Below the pieces are notes generated by a model. It was not told the DNA's origin. It saw only the letters and a program-made list of their open reading frames with translations, and made no database searches. A stretch of 64,000 nt of DNA from Alsobacter sp045348435 (GTDB lineage: Bacteria; Pseudomonadota; Alphaproteobacteria; Rhizobiales; Beijerinckiaceae), in contig NZ_CP157484.1 in assembly GCF_045348435.1 (NCBI RefSeq), positions 992,001-1,056,000 on the forward strand, read 5' to 3'. Position 1 is the stretch's first letter, and the number at the start of each line of letters is the position of its first letter. Below, piece after piece: positions 43,838 to 52,588 of the stretch. A program made the position numbers and the translations under genes.

Positions 43838-44959
43838 TTGGTCACCGAGAAGGACGTCCTCGCCGCGCTCGCGCGGGTTCCCGGACCCGACGGGCGCACG
43901 CCCATCACCCAGAGCGGCGCGCTCTCCGGCCTCTCGATCCAGGGCGCGAAAGTGTACCTCTCGCTCGCGGCGGACCCGTCCCGCGCCGCCGCCGCCGAGC
44001 CGATGCGAAAGGCCGTGGAGGCGGCCGTCAAGGCGCTTCCCGGCGTTGAGGCCGTGCTGGCCACGCTCACGGCTGAGCGGGCGCCGGGGGCCGCGGGCGG
44101 CTCTCCGGGCCCCGCCGCGCCGGGCCCGCGCGCGACGGCCGCCACGGCGCGCGCGGGCGTGCCCGGGGTCAAGCGCATCATCGCCGTCGCGTCCGGCAAG
44201 GGCGGCGTCGGCAAGTCCACGACCGCGGCCAATCTGGCGCTCGGGCTCGCCGCCCGCGGCCTCAAGGTCGGCGTGCTCGACGCCGACATCTACGGCCCGT
44301 CCATGCCCAAGCTCTTCGGCCTGCGTGAGAAGCCCGAGATCCTCGAGGGCAAGATCATGAAGCCGCTCGAGCGCTACGGTCTGAAGATCATGTCGATCGG
44401 CTTCCTGATCGAGGACGAGACGCCCGTCATCTGGCGCGGCCCGATGGTGATGTCCGCCCTGCAGCAGATGCTGCGCGAGGTGGCCTGGGGAGACCTGGAC
44501 GTCCTCGTGGTCGACATGCCTCCCGGCACCGGCGACGCGCAGCTCACCATGGCGCAGGCCGTGGCGCTGGCCGGCGCGGTGATCGTCTCGACGCCCCAGG
44601 ACCTCGCGCTGATCGACGCCCGGCGCGGCATCGCCATGTTCAACCGAACGGACGTGCCGGTGCTGGGGATTGTGGAGAACATGTCGACCTTCATCTGCCC
44701 GCATTGCGGCGGCCGGTCCGACATTTTCGGCCATGGCGGCGCGCGCGACGAGGCGGCCCGGCTCGGCGTCCCCTTCCTGGGCGAGGTGCCGCTCGACATG
44801 GAGATCCGCGAGAAGTCCGACGCAGGCCTGCCGGTGGTCGCAACCGCGCCGGACGGCCCGCATGCGCAGGCCTACAAGGCCATCGCCGATCAGGTCTGGG
44901 CCGGGCTGGAGGGCGGCGCCGCCAGCGCGCGGCCCGCGCCGAAGATCGTCATCGAGTGA
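43838..44959 (+). CDS. apbC: Mrp/NBP35 family iron-sulfur carrier ATPase (ApbC)
   Basis: The 373-residue protein has an N-terminal MIP18/DUF59-like domain (EKDVLAALARVPGPDG) and a P-loop ATPase domain with the deviant Walker A ASGKGGVGKSTTAANLA, DADIYGPSMPKLFG, VDMPPGTGDAQLT and the Fe-S-bridging CPHC in STFICPHCGG. ApbC binds and transfers 4Fe-4S clusters as a homodimer. TTG 43838, 8 bases after GGAG, gives the usual N-terminus; GTG 43823 and ATG 43778 are in-frame alternatives reaching into a tandem duplication. It is divergent from mobA. Confidence 0.92.
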   Translation: MVTEKDVLAALARVPGPDGRTPITQSGALSGLSIQGAKVYLSLAADPSRAAAAEPMRKAVEAAVKALPGVEAVLATLTAERAPGAAGGSPGPAAPGPRATAATARAGVPGVKRIIAVASGKGGVGKSTTAANLALGLAARGLKVGVLDADIYGPSMPKLFGLREKPEILEGKIMKPLERYGLKIMSIGFLIEDETPVIWRGPMVMSALQQMLREVAWGDLDVLVVDMPPGTGDAQLTMAQAVALAGAVIVSTPQDLALIDARRGIAMFNRTDVPVLGIVENMSTFICPHCGGRSDIFGHGGARDEAARLGVPFLGEVPLDMEIREKSDAGLPVVATAPDGPHAQAYKAIADQVWAGLEGGAASARPAPKIVIE

Positions 44960-44969
44960 CGAGCGTCGT

Positions 44970-45359
44970 CTACGGCCAGGCCGGCGCGGCGTGCAGGGCG
45001 GCGCCGGCGAGGAATACGAGGAAGATCAGCTTCGACGCCCAATGCCGCAGCCCGAACATCACCGGCTGCAGGGCCGCCCTGACCAGCCAGAACCCGGCGC
45101 CCAGGAACAGCAGTCCGCGCCCGAGCGGGTCGGCCGCGATGACCTCGGGCTTCGCCGCCAGGCCCGCGCCGGCGCCCGCGAAGACGAAGACCAGCATGAG
45201 GTTGAGCGTCTGCACGACGGCCCGGTTCACCGGGTCGAGCTTTCCCAGCCGGCTGCGCCAGCGAAAGATCAGCGGAAAGCCCAGGTGGAACAGCGCGAAG
45301 GCCAGGTCATAAGCCCCCGCCGCCGCGATGAGGTCCCGAGCCGAGACGGATGCGAACAC
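44970..45359 (-). CDS. Small integral membrane protein
   Basis: This 129-residue protein has four hydrophobic segments (around residues 9-31, 50-66, 80-95 and 108-126), with a basic RWRSRLGKLD loop after the first. I do not recognise a family with confidence. GTG 45359 with AGGAG 8 bases upstream is the start. It is convergent with apbC, 10 bp from its stop, and divergent from the TRAP binding-protein gene. Base composition is like the neighbours. Confidence 0.7.
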   Translation of the reverse strand: MFASVSARDLIAAAGAYDLAFALFHLGFPLIFRWRSRLGKLDPVNRAVVQTLNLMLVFVFAGAGAGLAAKPEVIAADPLGRGLLFLGAGFWLVRAALQPVMFGLRHWASKLIFLVFLAGAALHAAPAWP

Positions 45360-45653
45360 CTTCCGCTCCTGAAAACGCGATCAAACGGCGCGATCTGCGC
45401 CCCCGCCGCCCAGTGTGGCGGCGAATGGGGGCGAAACTCACCTTTTTCGCAGTCCTCTCTTGCCATCGTCCCGCGCCCGTCGCATAGCTGCGCCACGCTT
45501 GGCGTGGTTCGATCCCCGGCGGTGCATTTGCCCCGCCGGAAACGATGGTCCACATTCGGCGCCCTGCGTCCAGCTTTCCCGAGCGCGGCCGCGGTCATCA
45601 AAAAACGACATCGGTTTCTGGCCTCCTCGAGAGGCCATCGGAGGGAACTCAGA

Positions 45654-46742
45654 ATGAAGCGTCGTCAGTTTATTCAGACCGCTGGCGTGGGCCTTGCGGC
45701 CAGCGCGGTGGCCGCGCCCGCCATCGCCCAGTCCAGCCCCGAGGTGAAGTGGCGCCTCACCTCCAGCTTCCCCAAGTCCCTCGACACGATCTATGGCGGC
45801 GCCGAGTACATGGCGAAGCAGGTCGCCGAGATGACCGAGGGCAAGTTCCAGATTCAGGTGTTCTCCGCCGGCGAGATCGTGCCCGCCCTGCAGGCGCTCG
45901 ACGCCACGCAGAACGGCACCGTCGAGGCCTGCCACACCGTCTCCTACTACTATGTCGGCAAGGACCCGACCTTCGCCATCGCGGCGTCGGTCCCGTTCGG
46001 CCTCAACGCCCGGCAGCAGAACTCCTGGCTGTTCCAGGCCGGCGGCAATGAGCTCTTCAATGAGTTCTACAAGAAGTACAATGTCGTCGGCGCGCCCTGC
46101 GGCAACACCGGCACCCAGATGGGCGGCTGGTTCCGCAAGGAGATCAAGACCTCCGCGGACCTGAGCGGCCTCAAGATGCGCATCGGCGGCATCGCCGGCC
46201 AGGTGCTGCAGAAGCTCGGCTCGGTGCCGCAGCAGATCGGCGGCGGCGACATCTACCCGGCGCTCGAGAAGGGCACCATCGACGCGGCCGAGTGGGTCGG
46301 CCCCTATGACGACGAGAAGCTCGGCTTCAACAAGGTCGCGCCCTACTACTACTATCCCGGTTGGTGGGAAGGCGGCCCGACCGTGCACGCCTTCTTCAAC
46401 CAGGAGAAGTTCAACGCGCTGCCCAAGCACTACCAGGCCATCCTGCTCAACGCCTGCACGGCGGCGAACACCTGGATGCAGGCGCGCTACGACATGCAGA
46501 ACCCGGGCGCCCTCAAGCGCCTCGTCGGCGCCGGCGTGCAGCTGCGTCCCTTCCCGCAGGAAGTGATGGAAGCCTGCCTCAAGGCCTCCAACGAGCTCTA
46601 CGCCGAGATCAGCGCCAAGAACGAGGACTTCAAGAAGGCCATCAACGCGATGATCGCCTACCGGAACGAGGAATATCTCTGGTTCCAGGTCGCCGAGTTC
46701 ACCTACGACAATTTCATGATCCGGGCGCGCGCCCGCGGCTGA
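45654..46742 (+). CDS. TRAP transporter substrate-binding protein, 2-oxoacid (TakP) type
   Basis: The 362-residue protein has a Tat leader (MKRRQFIQTAGVGLAASAVA) and DctP-family sequence. WRLTSSFPKSLDTIYGGAE, the loop MGGWFRKEIK with its substrate-carboxylate Arg, GVWGP-like AEWVGPYDD and YYYYPGWWEGG match the TakP subgroup, which binds pyruvate and other 2-oxoacids with Na+. GGAGGG precedes ATG 45654. A strong terminator follows. The matching permease genes lie convergently 0.8 kb downstream rather than in the same operon. About 290 bp upstream has no gene. Confidence 0.9.
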   Translation: MKRRQFIQTAGVGLAASAVAAPAIAQSSPEVKWRLTSSFPKSLDTIYGGAEYMAKQVAEMTEGKFQIQVFSAGEIVPALQALDATQNGTVEACHTVSYYYVGKDPTFAIAASVPFGLNARQQNSWLFQAGGNELFNEFYKKYNVVGAPCGNTGTQMGGWFRKEIKTSADLSGLKMRIGGIAGQVLQKLGSVPQQIGGGDIYPALEKGTIDAAEWVGPYDDEKLGFNKVAPYYYYPGWWEGGPTVHAFFNQEKFNALPKHYQAILLNACTAANTWMQARYDMQNPGALKRLVGAGVQLRPFPQEVMEACLKASNELYAEISAKNEDFKKAINAMIAYRNEEYLWFQVAEFTYDNFMIRARARG

Positions 46743-46769
46743 GCGGACGCCGGCCTCACCGATCGCAGA

Positions 46770-46800
46770 AAGCCCCGGGCCAGTCCCGGGGCTTTTTGTT
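46770..46800 (+). terminator. Rho-independent terminator of the TRAP binding-protein gene
   Basis: AGCCCCGGG (46771-46779) pairs with CCCGGGGCT (46785-46793 region), followed by TTTTTGTT. The stem is 9 bp with a 5-base loop. It lies 30 bp after the binding-protein stop. Confidence 0.9.
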
Positions 46801-46906
46801 GGGGAGCCTCGCGCCGGTTCATGCTGCGCTGCAGCGAACGGGGGTTCACGTCCCGGCTCGCCGCGCTATGAAGAAAACGACGTCCACCAGCATGGGATTG
46901 AGCCGC

Positions 46907-47494
46907 ATGAGAGTCGCCCTGATCGGATCCCGGTGGTTCGCCGCGCGCGTGCTGGACATCCTGCTCGACCGCGGCGACGAGGTCTTCGTGATCGGGACGA
47001 ACGGCGAGGACCAGCTCGGCAAGCTGGCGATCGAGAAGGGAGCGCCCCACAGGCTGCTCGACAACCCCAAGCGGGTCGGCGCGGACTTGCTGCCCGGCGG
47101 CCCGTTCGACGCCATGATCGCGGCGCACTGCCACGCCTTCATCGACGCCGACGCGCGGGCGAGGGCGAAGGAGGCGTTCGGCTACCATCCGTCGCTGCTG
47201 CCGCGCCACCGCGGCATCGCGGCCGTGGAGTGGACCATCAAGGCCCGCGACCCCATTGCGGGCGGCTCCATCTATCACCTCGCCGACGGCTGGGACGACG
47301 GCCTCGTCGGCGAGCAGGAATGGTGCTTCGTCTACCCCGACGACGACGCCGGCTCGCTCTGGAAGCGCGAGCTCGCCCCCATGGGGCTGCGCCTTATCCG
47401 CCGCGCGCTGGAGACCATCGAGGCCACGGGCGAACTGCCCGGCCACGCTCAGGATCCGAAAGCCGTGACGCTGGCCCCCTTGAGCGGGTTGTAA
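46907..47494 (+). CDS. Formyltransferase-fold protein with atypical active site
   Basis: A 195-residue protein resembling PurN/Fmt-type formyltransferases: MRVALIGSRWFAARVLD, the loop FGYHPSLLPRHRGIAAVEW and a later HLADGWDDG with the expected Asp. The catalytic Asn-x-His triplet of PurN, Fmt and ArnA is Gly-Tyr-His here, so the Asn is missing while His and Asp are kept. ATG 46907 fits the fold's start; ATG 46868 would add 13 residues. It is flanked by two terminators and lies between the TRAP binding protein and the convergent permeases. Its substrate and even its transferase activity are uncertain. Confidence 0.75.
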   Translation: MRVALIGSRWFAARVLDILLDRGDEVFVIGTNGEDQLGKLAIEKGAPHRLLDNPKRVGADLLPGGPFDAMIAAHCHAFIDADARARAKEAFGYHPSLLPRHRGIAAVEWTIKARDPIAGGSIYHLADGWDDGLVGEQEWCFVYPDDDAGSLWKRELAPMGLRLIRRALETIEATGELPGHAQDPKAVTLAPLSGL

Positions 47495-47522
47495 GCCGCC
47501 TCAAAGGCGGCGCGGGCGCATG

Positions 47523-47551
47523 AAAAAGGCCGGGTCGCCCCGGCCTTTTCG
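47523..47551. terminator. Bidirectional rho-independent terminator
   Basis: AAAAAGGCCGGG and CCCGGCCTTTT form a 6-7 bp GC stem around GTCGC, with A- and T-tracts on both sides. It lies between the convergent formyltransferase-like gene (stop 47494) and the DctM gene (stop 47572), so it can serve both. Confidence 0.85.
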
Positions 47552-47571
47552 CATGCTCGGATCCAGCATCC

Positions 47572-49245
47572 TCACTGGATCTTCGGCGGCGTCCCGAAGT
47601 CGAGCGCCGGCGGCGCGTCGTCCATCTTGGGCGTGAGGTTGTCGAGCTGCTCCATGGCCTTCTTCTGGTCCACCACGGGCCCGCTGTTCTTGTAGTGCAT
47701 CACCATGCTGGGGAAGAGCAGCACCAGCGCCACCATGATGAGCTGGATCACCACGAACGGCACCGCGCCCCAGTAGATCTGCCCGGTCGTGACCGGCTCC
47801 ATCGTCGCGCCGGTGACCCGGTCCTTGTAGGGCTCGCGGGGCGCCACGGAGCGCAGGTAGAACAGCGCGAAGCCGAAGGGCGGGTGCATGAACGAGGTCT
47901 GCATGTTCACGCCCAGCATCACGCCGAACCAGATCAGGTCGATGCCGAGCTTGTCGGCGACGGGCCCGATCAGCGGCACGGCGATGAAGGCGAGCTCGAA
48001 GAAGTCGAGGAAGAACGCCAGGATGAAGATCAGCAGGTTTACGAAGATCAGGAAGCCGACCTGGCCGCCCGGCAGCGAGGTGAGCAGGTGCTCCACCCAG
48101 ACATGCCCGCTGACGCCGAAGAAAGTGAGCGAGAACACGCGCGCGCCGACCAGGATGAACACCACGAAGGCCGACAGCTTGGCGGTGGACTCGGTCGCCT
48201 GACGGACGAGCTCCCAGGTCAGCCGGCGCTTGGCGATGGCCAGCAACATCGCGCCGGCCGCCCCCATCGCGCCGCCTTCCGTCGGGGTCGCGAGACCGAT
48301 GAAGATCGTGCCCAGCACGAGGAAGATGAGGCCGAGCGGCGGCACCATCACGAAGACGGTCTGCTCCGCCATGCGCGACAGCAGCCCCAGGCCGGAGATC
48401 TTGTTCACCACCGCGATGACGAAGGACACCGCCACCGCCACCGTCATGGTGAGGACGACGAAGTCGGCGCCGGCGCCCACCTTGGTGAAGTTGCTGATCG
48501 TCAGATAGCCGATCACCCCGGAAATCACCGTCACCACCAGCACCGAGAGGCGCCGGGTCTGTCCGTCGGCGTCCTGCAGGGTCTGCGCCTCGGGCGGCAG
48601 GCCGGGCGCCGCCTTCGGGTTGAACACGCCGACCAGGAAGACGTAGCCCGCATAGAGGGCCGCCAGCACGATGCCGGGGATGAACGCGCCCTCATACATG
48701 TCGCCGACCGAGCGGCCGAGCTGGTCGGCCATCACGATGAGCACGAGCGAGGGCGGGATGATCTGCGCCAGCGTGCCGGAGGCCGCGATGACGCCGGAGG
48801 CCAGCCTGCGGTCATAGCCGTAGCGCAGCATGATCGGCAGCGAGATGAGGCCCATCGAGATCACCGAGGCCGCCACCACGCCGGTGGTCGCCGCCAGCAG
48901 CGCGCCCACGAAGACGACCGCATAGGCGAGGCCGCCGCGCACCGGGCCGAAGAGCTGGCCAATGGTGTCCAGCAGGTCCTCCGCCATGCCTGATCGTTCG
49001 AGGATCAGCCCCATGAAGGTGAAGAATGGGATGGCCAGCAGGGTGTCGTTGTTCATCACCCCGTAGACGCGTTCCGGCAGCGCCTGCAGGAAGTCCGGGC
49101 GGAACAGCCCCAGCTCGATGCCGAGCAGCGCGAAGAACAGGCCGTTGGCGGCCAGCGCGAACGCCACCGGGTAGCCCAGCAGGAGGAAGAGCACGAGAGC
49201 GCCGAACATGATCGGCGCCATGTTCTCGATCAGGAATGCGGTCAT
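47572..49245 (-). CDS. TRAP transporter large permease (DctM), extended type
   Basis: The 557-residue membrane protein has over a dozen hydrophobic segments and DctM motifs including IPFFTFMGLILERSGMAEDLLDTIGQLFGPVRGG, IPPSLVLIVMADQLG and LGVNMQTSFMHPPFGFALFYLRSVAP. Typical DctM is about 430 residues; the extra length is a central cytoplasmic insert (GVFNPKAAPGLPPEAQTLQD) plus extra helices and a C-terminal tail, as in the mannitol/chloroaromatic-type TRAP permeases. Start ATG 49245. The small subunit is 73 bp upstream. It imports the binding protein's ligand using a Na+ gradient. Confidence 0.92.
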   Translation of the reverse strand: MTAFLIENMAPIMFGALVLFLLLGYPVAFALAANGLFFALLGIELGLFRPDFLQALPERVYGVMNNDTLLAIPFFTFMGLILERSGMAEDLLDTIGQLFGPVRGGLAYAVVFVGALLAATTGVVAASVISMGLISLPIMLRYGYDRRLASGVIAASGTLAQIIPPSLVLIVMADQLGRSVGDMYEGAFIPGIVLAALYAGYVFLVGVFNPKAAPGLPPEAQTLQDADGQTRRLSVLVVTVISGVIGYLTISNFTKVGAGADFVVLTMTVAVAVSFVIAVVNKISGLGLLSRMAEQTVFVMVPPLGLIFLVLGTIFIGLATPTEGGAMGAAGAMLLAIAKRRLTWELVRQATESTAKLSAFVVFILVGARVFSLTFFGVSGHVWVEHLLTSLPGGQVGFLIFVNLLIFILAFFLDFFELAFIAVPLIGPVADKLGIDLIWFGVMLGVNMQTSFMHPPFGFALFYLRSVAPREPYKDRVTGATMEPVTTGQIYWGAVPFVVIQLIMVALVLLFPSMVMHYKNSGPVVDQKKAMEQLDNLTPKMDDAPPALDFGTPPKIQ

Positions 49246-49318
49246 GGGGAGAGATCCCGGAGAGGCGATGCGCTGGGCGCGGGGGCGGTCGGCGCAGCCG
49301 GCCCGCCTGAGAGTGTCG

Positions 49319-49924
49319 TCAGTGGACGGGCTTGGGCGGCTCCAGCCCCGCGGCCGCCAGCAGGCGCTCCGCTTCGGCCTCCGCCGCCGCATGATGGCCG
49401 CCGCCCGACGCCGTGTCGGCGAGCAGGCCCCGCATGATGGCCACCCGCTTGATGAGTTCCGACACGCCCTGCAGGAACAGCAGGAAGAAGGCGATCGGCA
49501 GCAGCATCTTGGAGGGCCATTGCGGCAGCCCGCCCGCATTGGCGCTCTGCTCGTTGATGTTCAGGCTGCGCAGCGCGAAGGGCACGGAGGTGATCAGCAT
49601 CACGATCGTGAGCGGCAGCAGGAACAGCGCATGGCCGATCACGTCGATCCAGTCGCGGCCGCGCTTGGGCAGCATGCTGTTCACGATGTCGATTCGGATG
49701 TGCTCGTTGCTCAGGAGCGTCCACGGCGAGCACAGCAGGAAGACGATGCCGAACAGCACCCACTGCAACTCGAGCCACGCGTTCGACGACATGTCGAAGA
49801 GCTTGCGGATGACGGCGTTACTGGTGGAGACCACGACGGCGACGACGATCAGCCAGCTGACCCATCGTCCGATGCGCGTATTCATTCCGTCGATCAGACG
49901 GCTCAGTCCGAGCAAACCCGACAC
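49319..49924 (-). CDS. TRAP transporter small permease (DctQ)
   Basis: A 201-residue four-helix membrane protein: IGRWVSWLIVVAVVVSTSNAVIRKLF, LELQWVLFGIVFLLCSPWTL, EHIRIDIV and a final LLPIAFFLLFLQGVSELIKR. These are DctQ signatures of the mannitol/chloroaromatic subgroup. GTG 49924 with AGGAGGGG upstream starts it. It is the first gene of the permease pair with DctM. Confidence 0.9.
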   Translation of the reverse strand: MSGLLGLSRLIDGMNTRIGRWVSWLIVVAVVVSTSNAVIRKLFDMSSNAWLELQWVLFGIVFLLCSPWTLLSNEHIRIDIVNSMLPKRGRDWIDVIGHALFLLPLTIVMLITSVPFALRSLNINEQSANAGGLPQWPSKMLLPIAFFLLFLQGVSELIKRVAIMRGLLADTASGGGHHAAAEAEAERLLAAAGLEPPKPVH

Positions 49925-50064
49925 CTACACCCCTCCTCGAAACCGCCCTTCGGACGTTTCTTGTCAGACGGGCCCTCTTCTTCACAATGGAGAGCGCCGT
50001 CAAGCCTGATCGCTATAACATCATGGCGAAAACCGGGCTAGCGCGCGGAACGCGAAAGCTCGCC

Positions 50065-50982
50065 TCAGGCGTCCGCCGTCCCGAGCTCCCGTGCGGCGTC
50101 GCGCGCCCGGATGCGCTCGCGATGCACCGTGTAGACGCCGCTGCCCACCACCAGCGTCGCGCCCGCGAGCGTCGTGGCGTCCGGAATCTCGCCGAACACG
50201 GCCGCCCCGGCCAGGATCGCCCAGACGATCACGCTGTAGCGGAACGGGGACACCACCGTGACGTCGACGCCCCGGAACGCCGTGATGACGCACAGATGTC
50301 CCAGCGCCACCGCCAGTCCCGCGCCGCCGAGCCCGGCCCATTGGGCGGGCGTCGGCGCGATCCAGTCTTCCGCGAGGCCCAGGACCGCGCCCGCGGCGCA
50401 CACGGCTGTCGACGTCGCCGCCAGCACCGCCGCGGTCGGCACGGAGGGATGGATCCTCCGCGTCACCAGGTCGCGCACGGCGACGAACACGGCGGAGAGC
50501 AGCGCCACCAGCGTGTAGACGTCGAAGCTCTCGCCCGTGGGCCTGACCACCAGCAGCACGCCGGCGAAACCCGTCAGCACGGCCGCCCAGCGCCGCCAGC
50601 CCATCGGCTCCAGCCCGGTCACGGCGCAGAACACCGCGATCAGGATGGGGGAGGACTGGCCGATCGCCGTCAGGTCGGCCAGCGCCATGTGGCCGAGCGC
50701 CGTCACGAAGCACAGCGCCACGATCGCCTCGACGCCGGCCCGCAGGGCCGCCGGTCCGGCCAGCACGCGGCGGGCGTCGCGCACATGGCCCATCCCCACC
50801 AGCAGGGCGACGCTGAACAGGACCGCGAAGAGCCCGCGCACGAACACCACCTCGCCGGGCGGCAGGGCGGTGCGCACCAGCTTCATCAGGGCGTCGCTGG
50901 TGGTGAAGACCGCCATGGCGGCGAGCATCGCGAGGACGCCGCGGCGGTTCTGGACGAAGGTGGACATCGGTCTCGGGGACAT
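50065..50982 (-). CDS. DMT superfamily (EamA) transporter
   Basis: The 305-residue protein has ten hydrophobic helices in two EamA repeats: RGVLAMLAAMAVFTTSDALMKL and LPPGEVVFVRGLFAVLF in the first half, VTVVSPFRYSVIVWAILAGAAVFGEIPD in the second. Family members export amino acids or metabolites. ATG 50982 is used; ATG 50967 is also possible. It is divergent from the chemoreceptor across about 220 bp with no gene. Substrate unknown. Confidence 0.88.
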   Translation of the reverse strand: MSPRPMSTFVQNRRGVLAMLAAMAVFTTSDALMKLVRTALPPGEVVFVRGLFAVLFSVALLVGMGHVRDARRVLAGPAALRAGVEAIVALCFVTALGHMALADLTAIGQSSPILIAVFCAVTGLEPMGWRRWAAVLTGFAGVLLVVRPTGESFDVYTLVALLSAVFVAVRDLVTRRIHPSVPTAAVLAATSTAVCAAGAVLGLAEDWIAPTPAQWAGLGGAGLAVALGHLCVITAFRGVDVTVVSPFRYSVIVWAILAGAAVFGEIPDATTLAGATLVVGSGVYTVHRERIRARDAARELGTADA

Positions 50983-51201
50983 GCGCGGGCGGGGAGCCGG
51001 ACCCTATCCCATCCGCATGCGCTTGGGCGCCGCGCGGGCGCATTGCCGCCCGGAGAAAAAAGACCGTCGTCGGACGGCGCGTGCGGCCACGACCATTGAC
51101 TGTGAAATGACATTTTTCAACCGCAGGAGCTAGACCTGCTTAGGCGCTCGTTAAGCTAGGCGCCCTAGCATCCTGGCCACTGAAAGGTTCAGCAGGGCTC
51201 G

Positions 51202-52536
51202 ATGTCGTTCCTCGACGATCTTCGTTCGCGTCAGAAGGCGTTCGCCATCGACGACCGGACCGCCGCCATCGTGCGCGGACTGCAGCCGCTGGTGGCGCGC
51301 GACGTCGACGGCGTCCTGCGCGGATACTACCAGAGCTGGAACGCGCTTCCCGGCTTCAGCGAATTCGCCCAGCGGCATGCCGAAGCCTATGTGGGCTTCC
51401 AGTCCGACTATTACGCCCGCATGTTCGACGGGCGGATGGACGAAGCCTATGTGGAGCGCCTGCGCGAGACCATCGGGCGCGAGATGCGCGACGGCTACGG
51501 GCCGCGCATCAGGCTGGCGACCGCCGTCACGCTCAGCGCCCATTTGTTCGATCTGATCGGCCGCAAGCACAGGTTCTCGGGCCGGCGCGTCGCGTACGAA
51601 TGCGCGGCCGTCATCCGCTACGTGGCCGTCGACGCGCTCAACGCCATGGCGGTGGAGCAGGCGGACCTCAAGCACGGCCTGGAGGAGCGGCGCGCGCGGG
51701 TGGACGAGGCCCTCATCGGCTTCACGACCTCGGCGGGCGGCGTCTCGACCGCGCTGACGCAGGCCGCCGAAGCCGTCGAGACGACCGCGGCCGAGACCCT
51801 CAACGCCTCCGATCGGGCCCGCACCGAGGTCGACCGCGCCGACCGCGCCTCGCGCGACAGCGCCGACCGGGTGACCGCCACGGCCGACGCCACCGAGACC
51901 CTGTCGCGCTCGATCGCCGATATCGGCGAACAGGTCCAAAAGAGCCTCAACATCACCCAGCAGGCCTCCATGGACGTGGCCGAGATGGCCCGCACCATGC
52001 GCGAACTCGCCGGCGCGGTCGAAAGGGTGGGGTCGGTCGTCGGGCTGATCTCCGAGATCGCGGCGCAGACGAACCTCCTCGCCCTCAACGCCACCATCGA
52101 GGCGGCGCGCGCCGGCGAAACCGGCAGGGGCTTTGCGGTGGTCGCCTCGGAGGTGAAGTCCCTGGCGGCGCAGACGAGCCGCGCCACCGACGACATCGCC
52201 AACCAGATCCACGCCATCCAGGCCGCCACGCAGGCCTCGGTCAACCAGATCTCCACCATGGTGGGCTCCATCGACCAGGTGTCGGACATCGCCTCCGTCA
52301 TCGCCTCGGCCGTGGAGGAGCAGAGCGCCGCCACCAACGCCATCGCGACCGGCGCGCAGGACGCGGCCCGCATGGCCGCCACCGTGGGCGACGCCGCCCA
52401 CAGCGTGCGCGACGCCATGGACGCGCTGGAGAAGTCGGGCGGCGAGATGCGCCGGCGCTCGAAGTTGCTCGCCCAGCAGTCGAACGCGTTCGGATCGGAA
52501 CTCGACCTCCTGGTCACCCGTTTGCGCTCTGCTTGA
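51202..52536 (+). CDS. Cytoplasmic globin-coupled methyl-accepting chemotaxis protein
   Basis: This 444-residue soluble protein has no transmembrane helix. Residues about 1-155 resemble the protoglobin sensor of HemAT-type receptors (SEFAQRHAEAYVGFQSDYYARMFDGRMDEAYVERLRETIG). The rest is an MCP signalling domain with the hairpin tip ISEIAAQTNLLALNATIEAARAGETGRGFAVVASEV and SAVEEQSAATNAI. In my manual alignment the proximal haem His falls on Met95 (IGREMRDG), so haem binding is uncertain. No che genes are adjacent. It would signal to CheA from the cytoplasm, possibly for aerotaxis or redox taxis. Confidence 0.85.
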   Translation: MSFLDDLRSRQKAFAIDDRTAAIVRGLQPLVARDVDGVLRGYYQSWNALPGFSEFAQRHAEAYVGFQSDYYARMFDGRMDEAYVERLRETIGREMRDGYGPRIRLATAVTLSAHLFDLIGRKHRFSGRRVAYECAAVIRYVAVDALNAMAVEQADLKHGLEERRARVDEALIGFTTSAGGVSTALTQAAEAVETTAAETLNASDRARTEVDRADRASRDSADRVTATADATETLSRSIADIGEQVQKSLNITQQASMDVAEMARTMRELAGAVERVGSVVGLISEIAAQTNLLALNATIEAARAGETGRGFAVVASEVKSLAAQTSRATDDIANQIHAIQAATQASVNQISTMVGSIDQVSDIASVIASAVEEQSAATNAIATGAQDAARMAATVGDAAHSVRDAMDALEKSGGEMRRRSKLLAQQSNAFGSELDLLVTRLRSA

Positions 52537-52588
52537 ACGCGGGTTCCTCCCGCGCTTCGTCCGATCCCGCCGCGCCCAGGAGACGCCA

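Noticed and set aside
45360..45653. Small overlapping frames in the gap before the TRAP receptor
   Set aside because: They overlap on both strands, lack ribosome-binding sites and have no similarity I recognise.
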